Assembly (NCBI GenBank): GCA_016284305.1
Contig: JAEEON010000074.1
Location: forward strand, 62,001-126,000
Origin: Bacteroidales bacterium
Lineage (GTDB): Bacteria; Bacteroidota; Bacteroidia; Bacteroidales; F082
Length of the DNA stretch: 64,000 nucleotides
Direction of reading: 5' to 3'
The notes beneath the pieces were generated by a model. It was not told the DNA's origin, ran no database searches, and worked only from the letters and a program-made list of their open reading frames with translations. Numbering within the stretch: position 1 is the first letter of the stretch; every line of letters starts with the position of its first letter. The translations under genes and the position numbers were made by a program. Below, one piece after another: positions 9,284 through 16,595 of the stretch.

Positions 9284-11644
9284 TTATTCAAAGAACAACC
9301 TAAATGTGGCACCGGTCTCAAAATGTAATCCATTTCCTACAAATTGAATATCTCCGTTTAGTTCGTTTTTCATTCGCTCTTTAATTGTGCTTAGACCTAT
9401 TCCCGAACCACCTCTACGATTGGTAACGCCTTCCTCGAAAATGTTATCCGCCGTAAAATGGTCCAGATCAACCCCAACACCATTATCTGTGAAATCAACT
9501 ATATAAGTTCTTCCTTCTCGAGCAAAATCTATTCTGAACTCCGTGGCATTGGCTTTTTCCGAGTTACTTATAAGATTATCTAATACAATGGACAGATCCA
9601 GAACCGGAATCTTTTTCTCCAAAACCTCAGTGATGTTAGAATGATATTGGACCTTACACTTTGGCTTGTAGTTTGAGAAATACTCCTTGATATAGTTTTC
9701 TATGTCAATCAGTTGTGACTCAGATAATAATGCCAAATCTGCTTTGGTAATCATTTTAGAAAGCAGGTGGATTCTGTTGATATCATAATCAAAAGAGTCT
9801 AGCGATTCTCTTAAACCGACAAGGTCATTGTCTGCAAGTTGTAGTTTCGCTGTCTTTATCAAGCTGATTGAATTTGTAGAAGATATAAGAACCGTATGGA
9901 TTAAATCCAAAACGTCTTTGGAGGTGCTTCGTGTTGCCGACAGGTATTTGTTTTTCTGTATCTGAGCATCACGTTCACGCTCCGCTTTTTCTCTTTTTTC
10001 CTTCTCTTCTTGAGCCTTCTTTCTTGCCTCCTCTGCTTTTTTCTCTTCCTCCTTAGCTTTCCGTTCAGCCTCTTCTTTCTGGCGACGCAACTCATCCATG
10101 TGGTGCTCAAAGTCAGCTATCTTTTCTAACAAAGCGCCATCATTTGTTTTCTCGGCCATTTTACGGACATCTTCAAACATCTGGGCTTGAATTACCTCTG
10201 TTTCGGATGGATTGGATACTATGTCAGCCAATTCTTCATTGTAGTATTTCACCGTGATGCTACTATCATTCACAAGTGATCGGATTAACTGCATGAAGTC
10301 CACCTTGCTGCCGATATTATCATACAAATGTTTGGCCGATTCTTGGTCTTTATCCTTTTCTTGCAACTGTTCTCTTGCCTTTAACGCAGAACTTTGATTG
10401 ATGAAGTAATCTTTTCTAACGAATCCTTCTCCCCATAAGACACCAACGACATATCGTTCCAAACGCCTATGTATCAAAGTGAAATAATCCATCAGTTGTT
10501 GAGAAGCCTCGGTTTTGATTAAACCACCATCACGACTTGAGACCTCTTTGATTAAATCGGAATTATCTGTCTCGACATCTACACGCCCAAACAAATCACG
10601 AGTGCCCAAAAAACGGTTGTAACCTTGTTGTTGGCGATAATTCAATCCCCAGCTATCATCATTCCAATCACCATAAGGTAAAATGCGAAATCCGTTCCTA
10701 AATAAAAACACATTTCCATATTTAATCGGTTCTACCCCCATCTTTGAAGTAAAGTTGTATTTGGCAGCTCTATTCAAATAAAACAAACTGACAGAAGCCG
10801 ATGATAGTTGTGAAAAATGAGTGTTAGGCTCTTCTATATCATACATTTTTATTCCACGATCAGATAAAGATGTATATAAAACACCATTTTCAATGCGACT
10901 TTCTATCTGCGTGGTTTTTAGTTTCAGCACATCAGCTATTGTGTTTTCAACTACTCCATTCACTTTCTCATGGTCCGAGGCAGTTGTTTTGTCTTCCTGC
11001 TTCATTTTTGGAGCGATAATCTCAATTTGAAAATCATCATCAGTCCCAGAAAAAGGATTGATCATTTTTTCCAATGATTTCTTCAAACGAAGAATGTCAT
11101 CACGAGACCATTGAACATGTAAATCAGAAAACTCTAGAATGGTTCCTGTATGAAAATCCCATGGGAAATGAGGGATTTCATTTGTTGTTTCGTGAGGAAT
11201 GTCAATCGTATCAAACTCAGCCAGTTTGTCATGTTCAAAAACACTCCAATCCACGTAGAGAATCTCTGTTTTGTTTTCTTCAGAGCTACGAGTGGTGAGT
11301 TTCAAGTGACGAGCCAATCGGTCACACGACATGCGCCCTATACCTTTTGCACCGGCATAATGACGTTTAAATTTACTTCTATAGGATTTATCCTCGGTCC
11401 CGTCGCTTTTGGCAGAATAGGCAACAAATAGCCATTTATCTATTAAATCGCTCTTAGACATGCCTTTACCATTGTCGGCAATGCACAAATAATCATCATC
11501 AAAAGTAATCTCCACTTTTGAGGCATGAGCGTCATACGAGTTTTTCACCAACTCCAAAATGGCAATATCAGGACTTGTAATCAAATCCCTTCCCAAGATG
11601 TTTTTCAGTTCGGCACTAACTCTGAAATTCAAACTGTCTTTCAT
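9284..11644 (-). CDS. dual-GHKL protein: MORC/MutL-like ATPase fused to a histidine-kinase-like ATPase
   Basis: The true start is the ATG at 11644, which overlaps the methyltransferase stop by 4 nt (ATGA). The ORF-track start at 11785 lies inside the methyltransferase gene. The 786-residue product has two ATP-binding GHKL domains. The N-terminal one shows ELVKNSYDA (residues 31-39), DNGKGM (57-62) and GAKGIG (98-103), like MORC, MutL and Hsp90 ATPases. A middle region is followed by a charged Glu/Lys/Arg coiled coil at about 525-590. A helical segment containing DLIHTVL comes next and could hold a phospho-acceptor His. A histidine-kinase-type domain ends the protein: LDNLISNS (688-695), DNGVGV (720-725), GGSGIGL (745-751). 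No membrane segment is seen. Inference: a cytoplasmic sensor that clamps a target with the first domain and signals to the receiver-like protein with the second. Confidence 0.85.
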   Translation of the reverse strand: MKDSLNFRVSAELKNILGRDLITSPDIAILELVKNSYDAHASKVEITFDDDYLCIADNGKGMSKSDLIDKWLFVAYSAKSDGTEDKSYRSKFKRHYAGAKGIGRMSCDRLARHLKLTTRSSEENKTEILYVDWSVFEHDKLAEFDTIDIPHETTNEIPHFPWDFHTGTILEFSDLHVQWSRDDILRLKKSLEKMINPFSGTDDDFQIEIIAPKMKQEDKTTASDHEKVNGVVENTIADVLKLKTTQIESRIENGVLYTSLSDRGIKMYDIEEPNTHFSQLSSASVSLFYLNRAAKYNFTSKMGVEPIKYGNVFLFRNGFRILPYGDWNDDSWGLNYRQQQGYNRFLGTRDLFGRVDVETDNSDLIKEVSSRDGGLIKTEASQQLMDYFTLIHRRLERYVVGVLWGEGFVRKDYFINQSSALKAREQLQEKDKDQESAKHLYDNIGSKVDFMQLIRSLVNDSSITVKYYNEELADIVSNPSETEVIQAQMFEDVRKMAEKTNDGALLEKIADFEHHMDELRRQKEEAERKAKEEEKKAEEARKKAQEEKEKREKAERERDAQIQKNKYLSATRSTSKDVLDLIHTVLISSTNSISLIKTAKLQLADNDLVGLRESLDSFDYDINRIHLLSKMITKADLALLSESQLIDIENYIKEYFSNYKPKCKVQYHSNITEVLEKKIPVLDLSIVLDNLISNSEKANATEFRIDFAREGRTYIVDFTDNGVGVDLDHFTADNIFEEGVTNRRGGSGIGLSTIKERMKNELNGDIQFVGNGLHFETGATFRLFFE

Positions 11645-12933
11645 GGCTCTAACATCTTTTTTAGCACTATTCCCGCCTGCTCCGCAAACAACGGTGGAAT
11701 GGCGTTGCCAATTTGGGTATAACGAGGCACTTCCACCTTGCGCATCTTGCCGCCAGTGGTGTATTTCTTCTTGATTTCGTACCAATCAGGAAACGATTGG
11801 ATACGGGCACATTCACGAACGGTTATGATTCGAGGCTCGCAATAATGTAAATAGTCATCCGGGCTGCCGGTAATGGTCGGTGAAACCACATTGGGGTCCA
11901 AAATGGTGATGCCACGTTGTTTGATACCCCATTGCGCACGGGCTTCACCGTCAATCCGTTTACCTTTTTGAGGATACTCCGCCAACAATTTTGTGTAACA
12001 GGCTATTTTTTCAGGCGTTTGCTTAGCAAAACTATGGCTGTCAGCTATTTTATGCGTTTTGGGATAATCACCACGCATTAGCTTTTCATAACTGGTCAAT
12101 TTTGTTTTTCCATATTTACCAGAATAAAACCCTTTGCGGTCGGGAGAGGGAACTTCTCCGTTGGAACGAAGCAAGTCAGAAATGGCATCCTGCAAGGTGT
12201 TGCTTGACTTTAAACCTTTTTGTGCCAGGAATCTATCCCTGTTCTCCATCAAAAGTTTCTCAAAACACTCAGGAGAACCGATTTCTTTTTGGACACCAAC
12301 TAAGATGAAACGTTTGCGGCGTTGTGGAACACCATATTTGGAAAAGTCTATGACATGGGGCTTTACATTATACCCCAATTTTTCCAATCCACGAATCACT
12401 TTATGTGAATAGGGCTCGGCGCCGTCTTTCTTGTTCTTGTCAAAAGCGTATGTGAAGCCTTTTACGTTCTCAAAAAGAATCATCTTGGGCTGCACCAACT
12501 CGATAAACTTAATGTAAGAAAACACCAATTGGTTACGGACATCTTCCTCAACGCGTTTACCAGCCATCGAAAAACCTTGGCACGGAGGACCTCCAGCAAC
12601 CAAATCCACCTTGCCTCTTAGTGATTTCAGTTGTTCTGGGTATTTGTCCAACACCTCATTGATCTCATGTTCGGTTTGAGGCAACCAGTCGGGCCAATTA
12701 AAATGGTGCTTGTTATCAATGAGGTTATATTTCAAGGTCTCGAACGCAAAAGCATTTTTTTCAATGGCAAACAAGCCTTCCCAACCGGCTTGGTACAAAC
12801 CAAGGGATAAGCCTCCACAGCCAGCAAACAAATCAATAACCGTTGGCCTTTTCGCATATACGCCCAATACTAACCCTGCTTCTTTCGGAAAAGAAGGCAT
12901 TTTGCTGGTTATCAAATGGTTAGTATTTCTCAT
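11641..12933 (-). CDS. DNA (cytosine-5) methyltransferase
   Basis: This 430-residue C5 methyltransferase shows all main motifs in order: DLFAGCGGLSLGL (motif I, S-adenosylmethionine), GGPPCQGFS (motif IV with the catalytic Cys), FENVKGF (VI), YGVPQRRKRF (VIII) and IGNAIPP (X). The variable target-recognition region lies between VIII and X. I chose the ATG at 12933. The track start is a TTG at 12963 that overlaps a promoter-like TATTTTTA box. It is the first gene of the defence cluster and overlaps the GHKL gene by 4 nt. Inference: it protects host DNA from the LlaJI/McrB nuclease. Known of the family: LlaJI recognises an asymmetric site and uses two methyltransferases. Only one is present here, so the target may be palindromic or the system may work differently. 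Confidence 0.92.
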   Translation of the reverse strand: MRNTNHLITSKMPSFPKEAGLVLGVYAKRPTVIDLFAGCGGLSLGLYQAGWEGLFAIEKNAFAFETLKYNLIDNKHHFNWPDWLPQTEHEINEVLDKYPEQLKSLRGKVDLVAGGPPCQGFSMAGKRVEEDVRNQLVFSYIKFIELVQPKMILFENVKGFTYAFDKNKKDGAEPYSHKVIRGLEKLGYNVKPHVIDFSKYGVPQRRKRFILVGVQKEIGSPECFEKLLMENRDRFLAQKGLKSSNTLQDAISDLLRSNGEVPSPDRKGFYSGKYGKTKLTSYEKLMRGDYPKTHKIADSHSFAKQTPEKIACYTKLLAEYPQKGKRIDGEARAQWGIKQRGITILDPNVVSPTITGSPDDYLHYCEPRIITVRECARIQSFPDWYEIKKKYTTGGKMRKVEVPRYTQIGNAIPPLFAEQAGIVLKKMLEP

Positions 12934-12952
12934 TTTAAGATATTTTAATTTG

Positions 12953-12960
12953 TAAAAATA
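12953..12960 (-). promoter_or_regulatory. possible -7 box of the defence cluster
   Basis: On the minus strand this reads TATTTTTA, one base from the Bacteroidota -7 consensus TAnnTTTG. It lies about 20 nt before the chosen methyltransferase ATG and is the only promoter-like box in front of the cluster. Confidence 0.4.
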
Positions 12961-13042
12961 CAACTTTCCCGAAATAAATCAATAGTTTTTTTTGAGTATA
13001 AGATGTTTTTTTTCAACAAAACTTCGTGAACGGACATTAAAG

Positions 13043-13402
13043 CTATCGTATTGTATTTTCTTTATCTTGTTCATAAAATAATTCAATCAAATAGTCATAA
13101 AATTTATCAACATCACTGACGTTATATTCTTTCTTATCAATCCAGTACTTTGCCTCATTTTTGGGCGCTTCCTCCAACCACCAGGAGAGTTCGTTTTCGC
13201 CGTATTGATCGTCTTCAAGGCCAAACATGATGTTGAAAGCCTTATATACTGCATCCCAAAGTGGCAAGATGTAAAATGGAGTGTATTGACCTTGGTCTTT
13301 GTCCCAGATCAGTTCCAACGCTTTATTTAAGTTGTCTTCTTTTTGCTGCGCCTTTTGAACAGCGGCAATGAATTCTTTGAATTGCTCACGAGTTGGTGTC
13401 AT
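13043..13402 (-). CDS. uncharacterised acidic 119-residue protein
   Basis: I do not recognise this protein. It is acidic and rich in Glu, Asp, Lys, Tyr and Trp (LSWWLEEAP near residue 75), with no signal peptide or membrane segment, and looks like a small soluble helical protein. It sits 110 nt upstream of the methyltransferase on the same strand, separated from it by a promoter-like box, so it could be transcribed with or ahead of the defence cluster. Its start at 13402 is an ATG with no clear ribosome binding site. A role as regulator or inhibitor of the system is conceivable, but nothing in the sequence shows it. Confidence 0.6.
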   Translation of the reverse strand: MTPTREQFKEFIAAVQKAQQKEDNLNKALELIWDKDQGQYTPFYILPLWDAVYKAFNIMFGLEDDQYGENELSWWLEEAPKNEAKYWIDKKEYNVSDVDKFYDYLIELFYEQDKENTIR

Positions 13403-13512
13403 AGCTACTTGTTTCTAAACTTCGTCAATAAGTAGCAAAAGACGACCTAATGTTTCATCCTAGAAAAAAATTACCAAAACATGTAACTTTTCATGTATTT
13501 CTGATACTACTA

Positions 13513-13731
13513 CTAAGGCCAAAACCTTCCCGTCCGCCGACAATAAGCTTCATATTCCTCACCGAAGTCACTGCGAAGGCGCTTCTCTTCCGAAAGGACT
13601 TGCAGCATCATGATGGCAATGAACGCCATAAAGACCAACAGTGACTGCCAGGTCCAAAGCCAGAAACACACTCCGGCATAGTAGATGAAACTCCCAGAGA
13701 GCATGGGATTGCCATCGCCCTTGTGACGCAT
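13513..13731 (-). pseudogene. C-terminal remnant of an isoprenylcysteine/phospholipid methyltransferase family (ICMT/PEMT-like) membrane protein
   Basis: The 72 codons encode GNPMLSG, a hydrophobic stretch, and the ending EEKRLRSDFGEEYEAYCRRTGRFWP. This matches the last part of ICMT/PEMT-family integral membrane methyltransferases, where RHP-x-Y-x-G, a membrane helix, then EE, FG-x-x-Y and a final RF-x-P are conserved. The N-terminal membrane helices are missing: upstream sequence changes at once to very AT-rich DNA (13735-13845). Inference: a host gene cut off by the arrival or decay of neighbouring mobile DNA. The base composition of the remnant is less AT-rich than the flanks, in line with it being older host sequence. 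Confidence 0.65.
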
Positions 13732-13845
13732 TAACCTTGATGTTATGAATACTATTATTTATATATATTTTATAAAACAACTATAATATTTAAATAATTA
13801 ATCATATTTATTAGATTTATTAATACATAATCCAAAAAATCTTAT

Positions 13846-13853
13846 TATCTTTG
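13846..13853 (+). promoter_or_regulatory. -7 box of the toxin-antitoxin operon
   Basis: TATCTTTG matches the Bacteroidota -7 consensus and lies 29 nt before the antitoxin ATG. The region before it is extremely AT-rich. Confidence 0.65.
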
Positions 13854-13882
13854 CAAGCGAAACCTGATTGATATAAAGAATT

Positions 13883-14197
13883 ATGACTACTTTTGCGCCT
13901 ATAGAACAAACCATGAGCTTGCGAACCATAAAAATCGACGATGCTCTTTTGGATCTGGTGAAACCTTTTTTCTCCAGCGATGAGGATTTACAACAGTGGC
14001 TTGAGGAACAGATGGCTTCTGCTTTGGTAGACTATTCATCAAAACAGAAAAAAGAGATGCCTTGTTCCTACACCGACAACGAGGTGTACGAAATAGTCAA
14101 ATCAAGGTTAAAGGACCTTGAAGACGAAACGGCAACCCTTATTGACGGCGAAGAGGTGTTTTCTCAAATCCAAACGCATTATGGCTTTAAAGCATAG
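13883..14197 (+). CDS. type II antitoxin of a RelE/ParE-type module
   Basis: This 104-residue soluble protein has an N-terminal part (SLRTIKIDDALLDLVKPF) that reads like a short ribbon-helix-helix-like DNA-binding segment. An acidic helical tail follows, as expected of a RelB/ParD-like antitoxin. An internal ATG at 13913 (MSLRTIK) could be the real start. The stop overlaps the start of the downstream toxin gene by 17 nt, the tight arrangement typical of these modules. Known of the family: the antitoxin binds and silences the toxin and represses the shared promoter. The identity is inferred mainly from size and the adjacent toxin. Confidence 0.75.
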   Translation: MTTFAPIEQTMSLRTIKIDDALLDLVKPFFSSDEDLQQWLEEQMASALVDYSSKQKKEMPCSYTDNEVYEIVKSRLKDLEDETATLIDGEEVFSQIQTHYGFKA

Positions 14198-14489
14198 ATG
14201 GCACAGTAAAGCCAAAAAGGATTTCGATGATACACTAGCATTTGTTTTCCAAGAGTTTGGATATAGTTCAGCCACGAAGCTGTTTTCAGAAGTGTATGAA
14301 CGCATCAAAATACTATGTACTTTCCCAGAAGCTGGTTTACGTTACAAAGATTTGCTTTATCAGGGTAGGGAGGTAAGAGTGTTTCATATGCGTAAGTCGT
14401 CCATTGTCTATTGCCACAATGAAAGCACCTTGTTTATTCTTGCTTTTTGGAATAATCGCAGCAACGACAAAAGCTATCCAAAAGATTGA
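14181..14489 (+). CDS. RelE/ParE family toxin
   Basis: The start is the ATG at 14181 (MALKHRWHSKAKKDF), which overlaps the antitoxin end. The track start at 14118 lies in the antitoxin gene. The 102-residue basic product follows the RelE/ParE fold plan: an N-terminal strand, two helices (DFDDTLAFVFQEFG), FPEAGLRYKD, a REVRVFHMRKSSIVYC strand pair and an ending FILAFWNNRSN. Known of the family: RelE members cleave ribosome-bound mRNA and ParE members block gyrase. Which applies here cannot be told from the sequence. It is a likely addiction module at the edge of the acquired region. Confidence 0.85.
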   Translation: MALKHRWHSKAKKDFDDTLAFVFQEFGYSSATKLFSEVYERIKILCTFPEAGLRYKDLLYQGREVRVFHMRKSSIVYCHNESTLFILAFWNNRSNDKSYPKD

Positions 14490-14562
14490 TTCTTGTCACC
14501 AATTACCACTATTTTTGTTTAGAAGTATTTCATCTCACAAGTATTTTTCCGAAAAAACACTT

Positions 14563-15366
14563 TTAATCATGATAATCCTCCTCCCTCCACTGGAACTTCA
14601 CCGTTTCGGGAACGAGGTACTTGCCGATTTTGTAATCGATGTTGGCCTTGTGGGCCTGGCTGAGCTGGTAGCAACGGGGCACACGGAACCTCTTGCCATC
14701 CTTGATGAAATGGGCACCTGTCTGGTGAAAACGGAAAGCAACGTCCTTGGCAATACACTGCTCGCGAAGAGAAAGGACCCAATCGTAGTCGCAAGGTCGG
14801 GCATCAACGCCCGATTCGCCGCCCACCGACACTTCGTCGATGGTCTCGTTCAAATAGGGTGTGAGGTCCATGGCCGAAAGCAAGGGCGAGGCGATAATGC
14901 TCTTATGCTTAATGGGCAACGACAGGAAGATGGGCAAGCGATAGTCGGCCATCTCCTGATTCTCGACCGTACAGCCCACCATCACATTGTCATAACCATC
15001 ACCCCAATCATCGGGAACGCACTCCATGAAACGGTCGATGCGTTTGGTAAAGAAAAAGAACCACAAATCGCTTCGGCGGCGCATCATCTGCCAACAGTCG
15101 GGACGCCATTCATCGGCGTCTTTCAACAGAAAATCCGAGGTGAAACAGGTAAAAACGATCTTTCCGCTCTCTATCTTCCACGACTTGTCGCGCTTCCGCT
15201 TGATGGGGAGATTGAAATTACCCGTCTTGCGGCACTCACTGCTGGAAATCTCACTGCCATACATCGCATCTTGCCGATAGACATAACAGTACTTGCACCC
15301 AGGACTGATCTTGGTGCATCCGTGCCACGGATTCCAGTCGGCGTAGATCTCCCAATGTTCGGACAT
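14563..15366 (-). CDS. DUF5131 family protein (phage Gp37/Gp68-like, cysteine-cluster protein)
   Basis: The likely start is the ATG at 15366 (MSEHWEIYADW), giving 267 residues. The longer track frame runs into the divergent yqaA gene. The N-terminus has NPWHGCTKISPGCKYCY, a C-x6-C-x2-C cluster typical of DUF5131 and compatible with an iron-sulphur, radical-SAM-like site. Later conserved pieces include GCTVENQEMADYRLP, SVGGESG and FHQTGAHF. Known of the family: members are common in phages and bacterial genomes, and no function is established. The two divergent genes leave about 90 nt for promoters. Confidence 0.88.
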   Translation of the reverse strand: MSEHWEIYADWNPWHGCTKISPGCKYCYVYRQDAMYGSEISSSECRKTGNFNLPIKRKRDKSWKIESGKIVFTCFTSDFLLKDADEWRPDCWQMMRRRSDLWFFFFTKRIDRFMECVPDDWGDGYDNVMVGCTVENQEMADYRLPIFLSLPIKHKSIIASPLLSAMDLTPYLNETIDEVSVGGESGVDARPCDYDWVLSLREQCIAKDVAFRFHQTGAHFIKDGKRFRVPRCYQLSQAHKANIDYKIGKYLVPETVKFQWREEDYHD

Positions 15367-15431
15367 GATTTTTTGGTGCTTTTTCTCGATTATTGCTTGC
15401 AATAATACGTTTTTTCCCGAAAACAATACGC

Positions 15432-15439
15432 TATTTTTG
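15432..15439 (+). promoter_or_regulatory. -7 box of yqaA
   Basis: TATTTTTG, a perfect Bacteroidota -7 box, lies 18 nt before the yqaA ATG at 15458. It supports that start over the track start at 15365. Confidence 0.65.
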
Positions 15440-15457
15440 CACCCCAAACCCCCTCTC

Positions 15458-15895
15458 ATGTCCTGGTTGGAAAGTCTCGGTCTGTTGGGCCTGTTCCTGG
15501 GCACCTTCCTGGCGGCGACCATCGTGCCGATCAGCTCGAGTGCGCTGTATATCGCCGTGCTGGTGGCCACCAAGAATCCTGTCGCCTGCCTCATCGTGGG
15601 GACTCTGGGCAACTGGCTCGGAAGCGTCTCCACCTACTGGATCGGACGCATCGGCAAATGGGAATGGATCGAGAAATGGTTCAAGGTCAAGCCCGAAACG
15701 CTGGAGCGGCAGAAAGAAAAAGTGGATCGCTACGGCATCTGGCTCGCCCTCCTCGCCTGGGCGCCTATCGTCGGGGACGTCATCACGCTGGCACTAGGCT
15801 TCTATAAAGCCAAGCCTCTCGGTACCATGGTGCTGCTCCTCGTCGGAAAGTTTCTGCGTTTTCTCGTGTGGAATATCCTGATCGGGGCGCTGTGA
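15458..15895 (+). CDS. yqaA: YqaA family membrane protein (DedA/VTT fold)
   Basis: From the ATG at 15458 the product has 145 residues, the normal YqaA size. It has an N-terminal hydrophobic segment with PISSSALY, a glycine-rich GTLGNWLGSVSTYWIGR segment typical of the VTT/DedA fold, a charged loop, and two further hydrophobic segments (WAPIVGDVITLALGF and a C-terminal one). Known of the family: inner-membrane proteins of the DedA superfamily, some members of which act as lipid carriers or scramblases; YqaA itself is uncharacterised. A bidirectional hairpin terminator follows 46 nt downstream. Confidence 0.88.
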   Translation: MSWLESLGLLGLFLGTFLAATIVPISSSALYIAVLVATKNPVACLIVGTLGNWLGSVSTYWIGRIGKWEWIEKWFKVKPETLERQKEKVDRYGIWLALLAWAPIVGDVITLALGFYKAKPLGTMVLLLVGKFLRFLVWNILIGAL

Positions 15896-15940
15896 CGGAT
15901 TCCTCGAACGATTTAAAAGTATCCTTAGACACCCACAAAA

Positions 15941-15970
15941 AAAGCCTCCCAAAACTGAGAGGCTTTTTCT
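15941..15970. terminator. bidirectional hairpin terminator between yqaA and the flavodoxin gene
   Basis: AAAGCCTC (15941-15948) pairs perfectly with GAGGCTTT (15959-15966). It is flanked by A-runs on the left and T-runs on the right, so it can end transcripts from both convergent genes. Confidence 0.88.
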
Positions 15971-16007
15971 TTGAAATACAGTTTAAACAGGCTGAGCGGT
16001 CATTAGC

Positions 16008-16595
16008 TTACTTGACGGCACCCGCCCATTTCTCAATCTCGGCCTTGTCGATCTTGTTGAGCAACTTGCCCTCGCCGAACTTGTACTTGGGATAGGCGGC
16101 TTGCAGGTCCTTGCAGGCTTGCTTGATGCTGCTACCACCCGAGGTGGCAAACGGCACGATGGTCTTGCCAGTGAAGTCGTTGGCCTCAATGAAGGTGTTG
16201 ATGATGGTCGGGGCAGTGTACCACCAGATGGGGAAGCCCACATACACCACGTCGTACTTGCTCAAATCGACCTTGCCTCCGTCTTTGAGGGCGGGACGTG
16301 AGCTCTTGTCTTGCATCTCGAGAGTGGAACGCGATTTCTTGTCACGCCAATCGAGGTCGGCGTCGGTGTAAAGCTTCTCCGGAGTGATTTCAAAGAGGTC
16401 GGCACCGACGATGCCTGCCAACTCCTTTGCGGCTCCCTTGGTCACGCCAGAAGCCGAAAAATAGGTCACTAAAGTTTTCATGGTCTTGTCTTTTGCTTGT
16501 TTTGAATGCTGGCATGTTGCCGAACCACAGCAACTTTGTGCCGAGGCAAATCCTACGATGGCAACGAATGCCAATAACAATGTGAATCTTTTCAT
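16008..16595 (-). CDS. flavodoxin family protein with an N-terminal signal peptide
   Basis: The 195-residue product begins with a signal peptide (MKRFTLLLAFVAIVGFASAQ) and a short Cys-rich stretch (SCCGSATCQHS). A flavodoxin domain then starts at MKTLVTYFSASG, with the FMN phosphate-binding loop and later VYVGFPIWWYTAPTI and FATSGGSS. The ATG overlaps the Fic stop by 4 nt. Known of the family: flavodoxins are FMN electron carriers, normally cytoplasmic. An exported form is unusual, and flavin would have to be inserted after or together with export. The internal Met before KTLVTYF could give a cytoplasmic version. The Cys-rich linker could bind metal or form disulphides. Confidence 0.88.
   Translation of the reverse strand: MKRFTLLLAFVAIVGFASAQSCCGSATCQHSKQAKDKTMKTLVTYFSASGVTKGAAKELAGIVGADLFEITPEKLYTDADLDWRDKKSRSTLEMQDKSSRPALKDGGKVDLSKYDVVYVGFPIWWYTAPTIINTFIEANDFTGKTIVPFATSGGSSIKQACKDLQAAYPKYKFGEGKLLNKIDKAEIEKWAGAVK

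Noticed and set aside
11645-11785. 47-residue N-terminal extension of the GHKL protein in the ORF track
   Set aside because: It lies inside the methyltransferase gene in another frame. The 4-nt ATGA overlap gives a natural start at 11644.
14404-15405. 333-residue plus-strand ORF
   Set aside because: Antisense shadow of the DUF5131 gene, whose cysteine cluster is on the minus strand.
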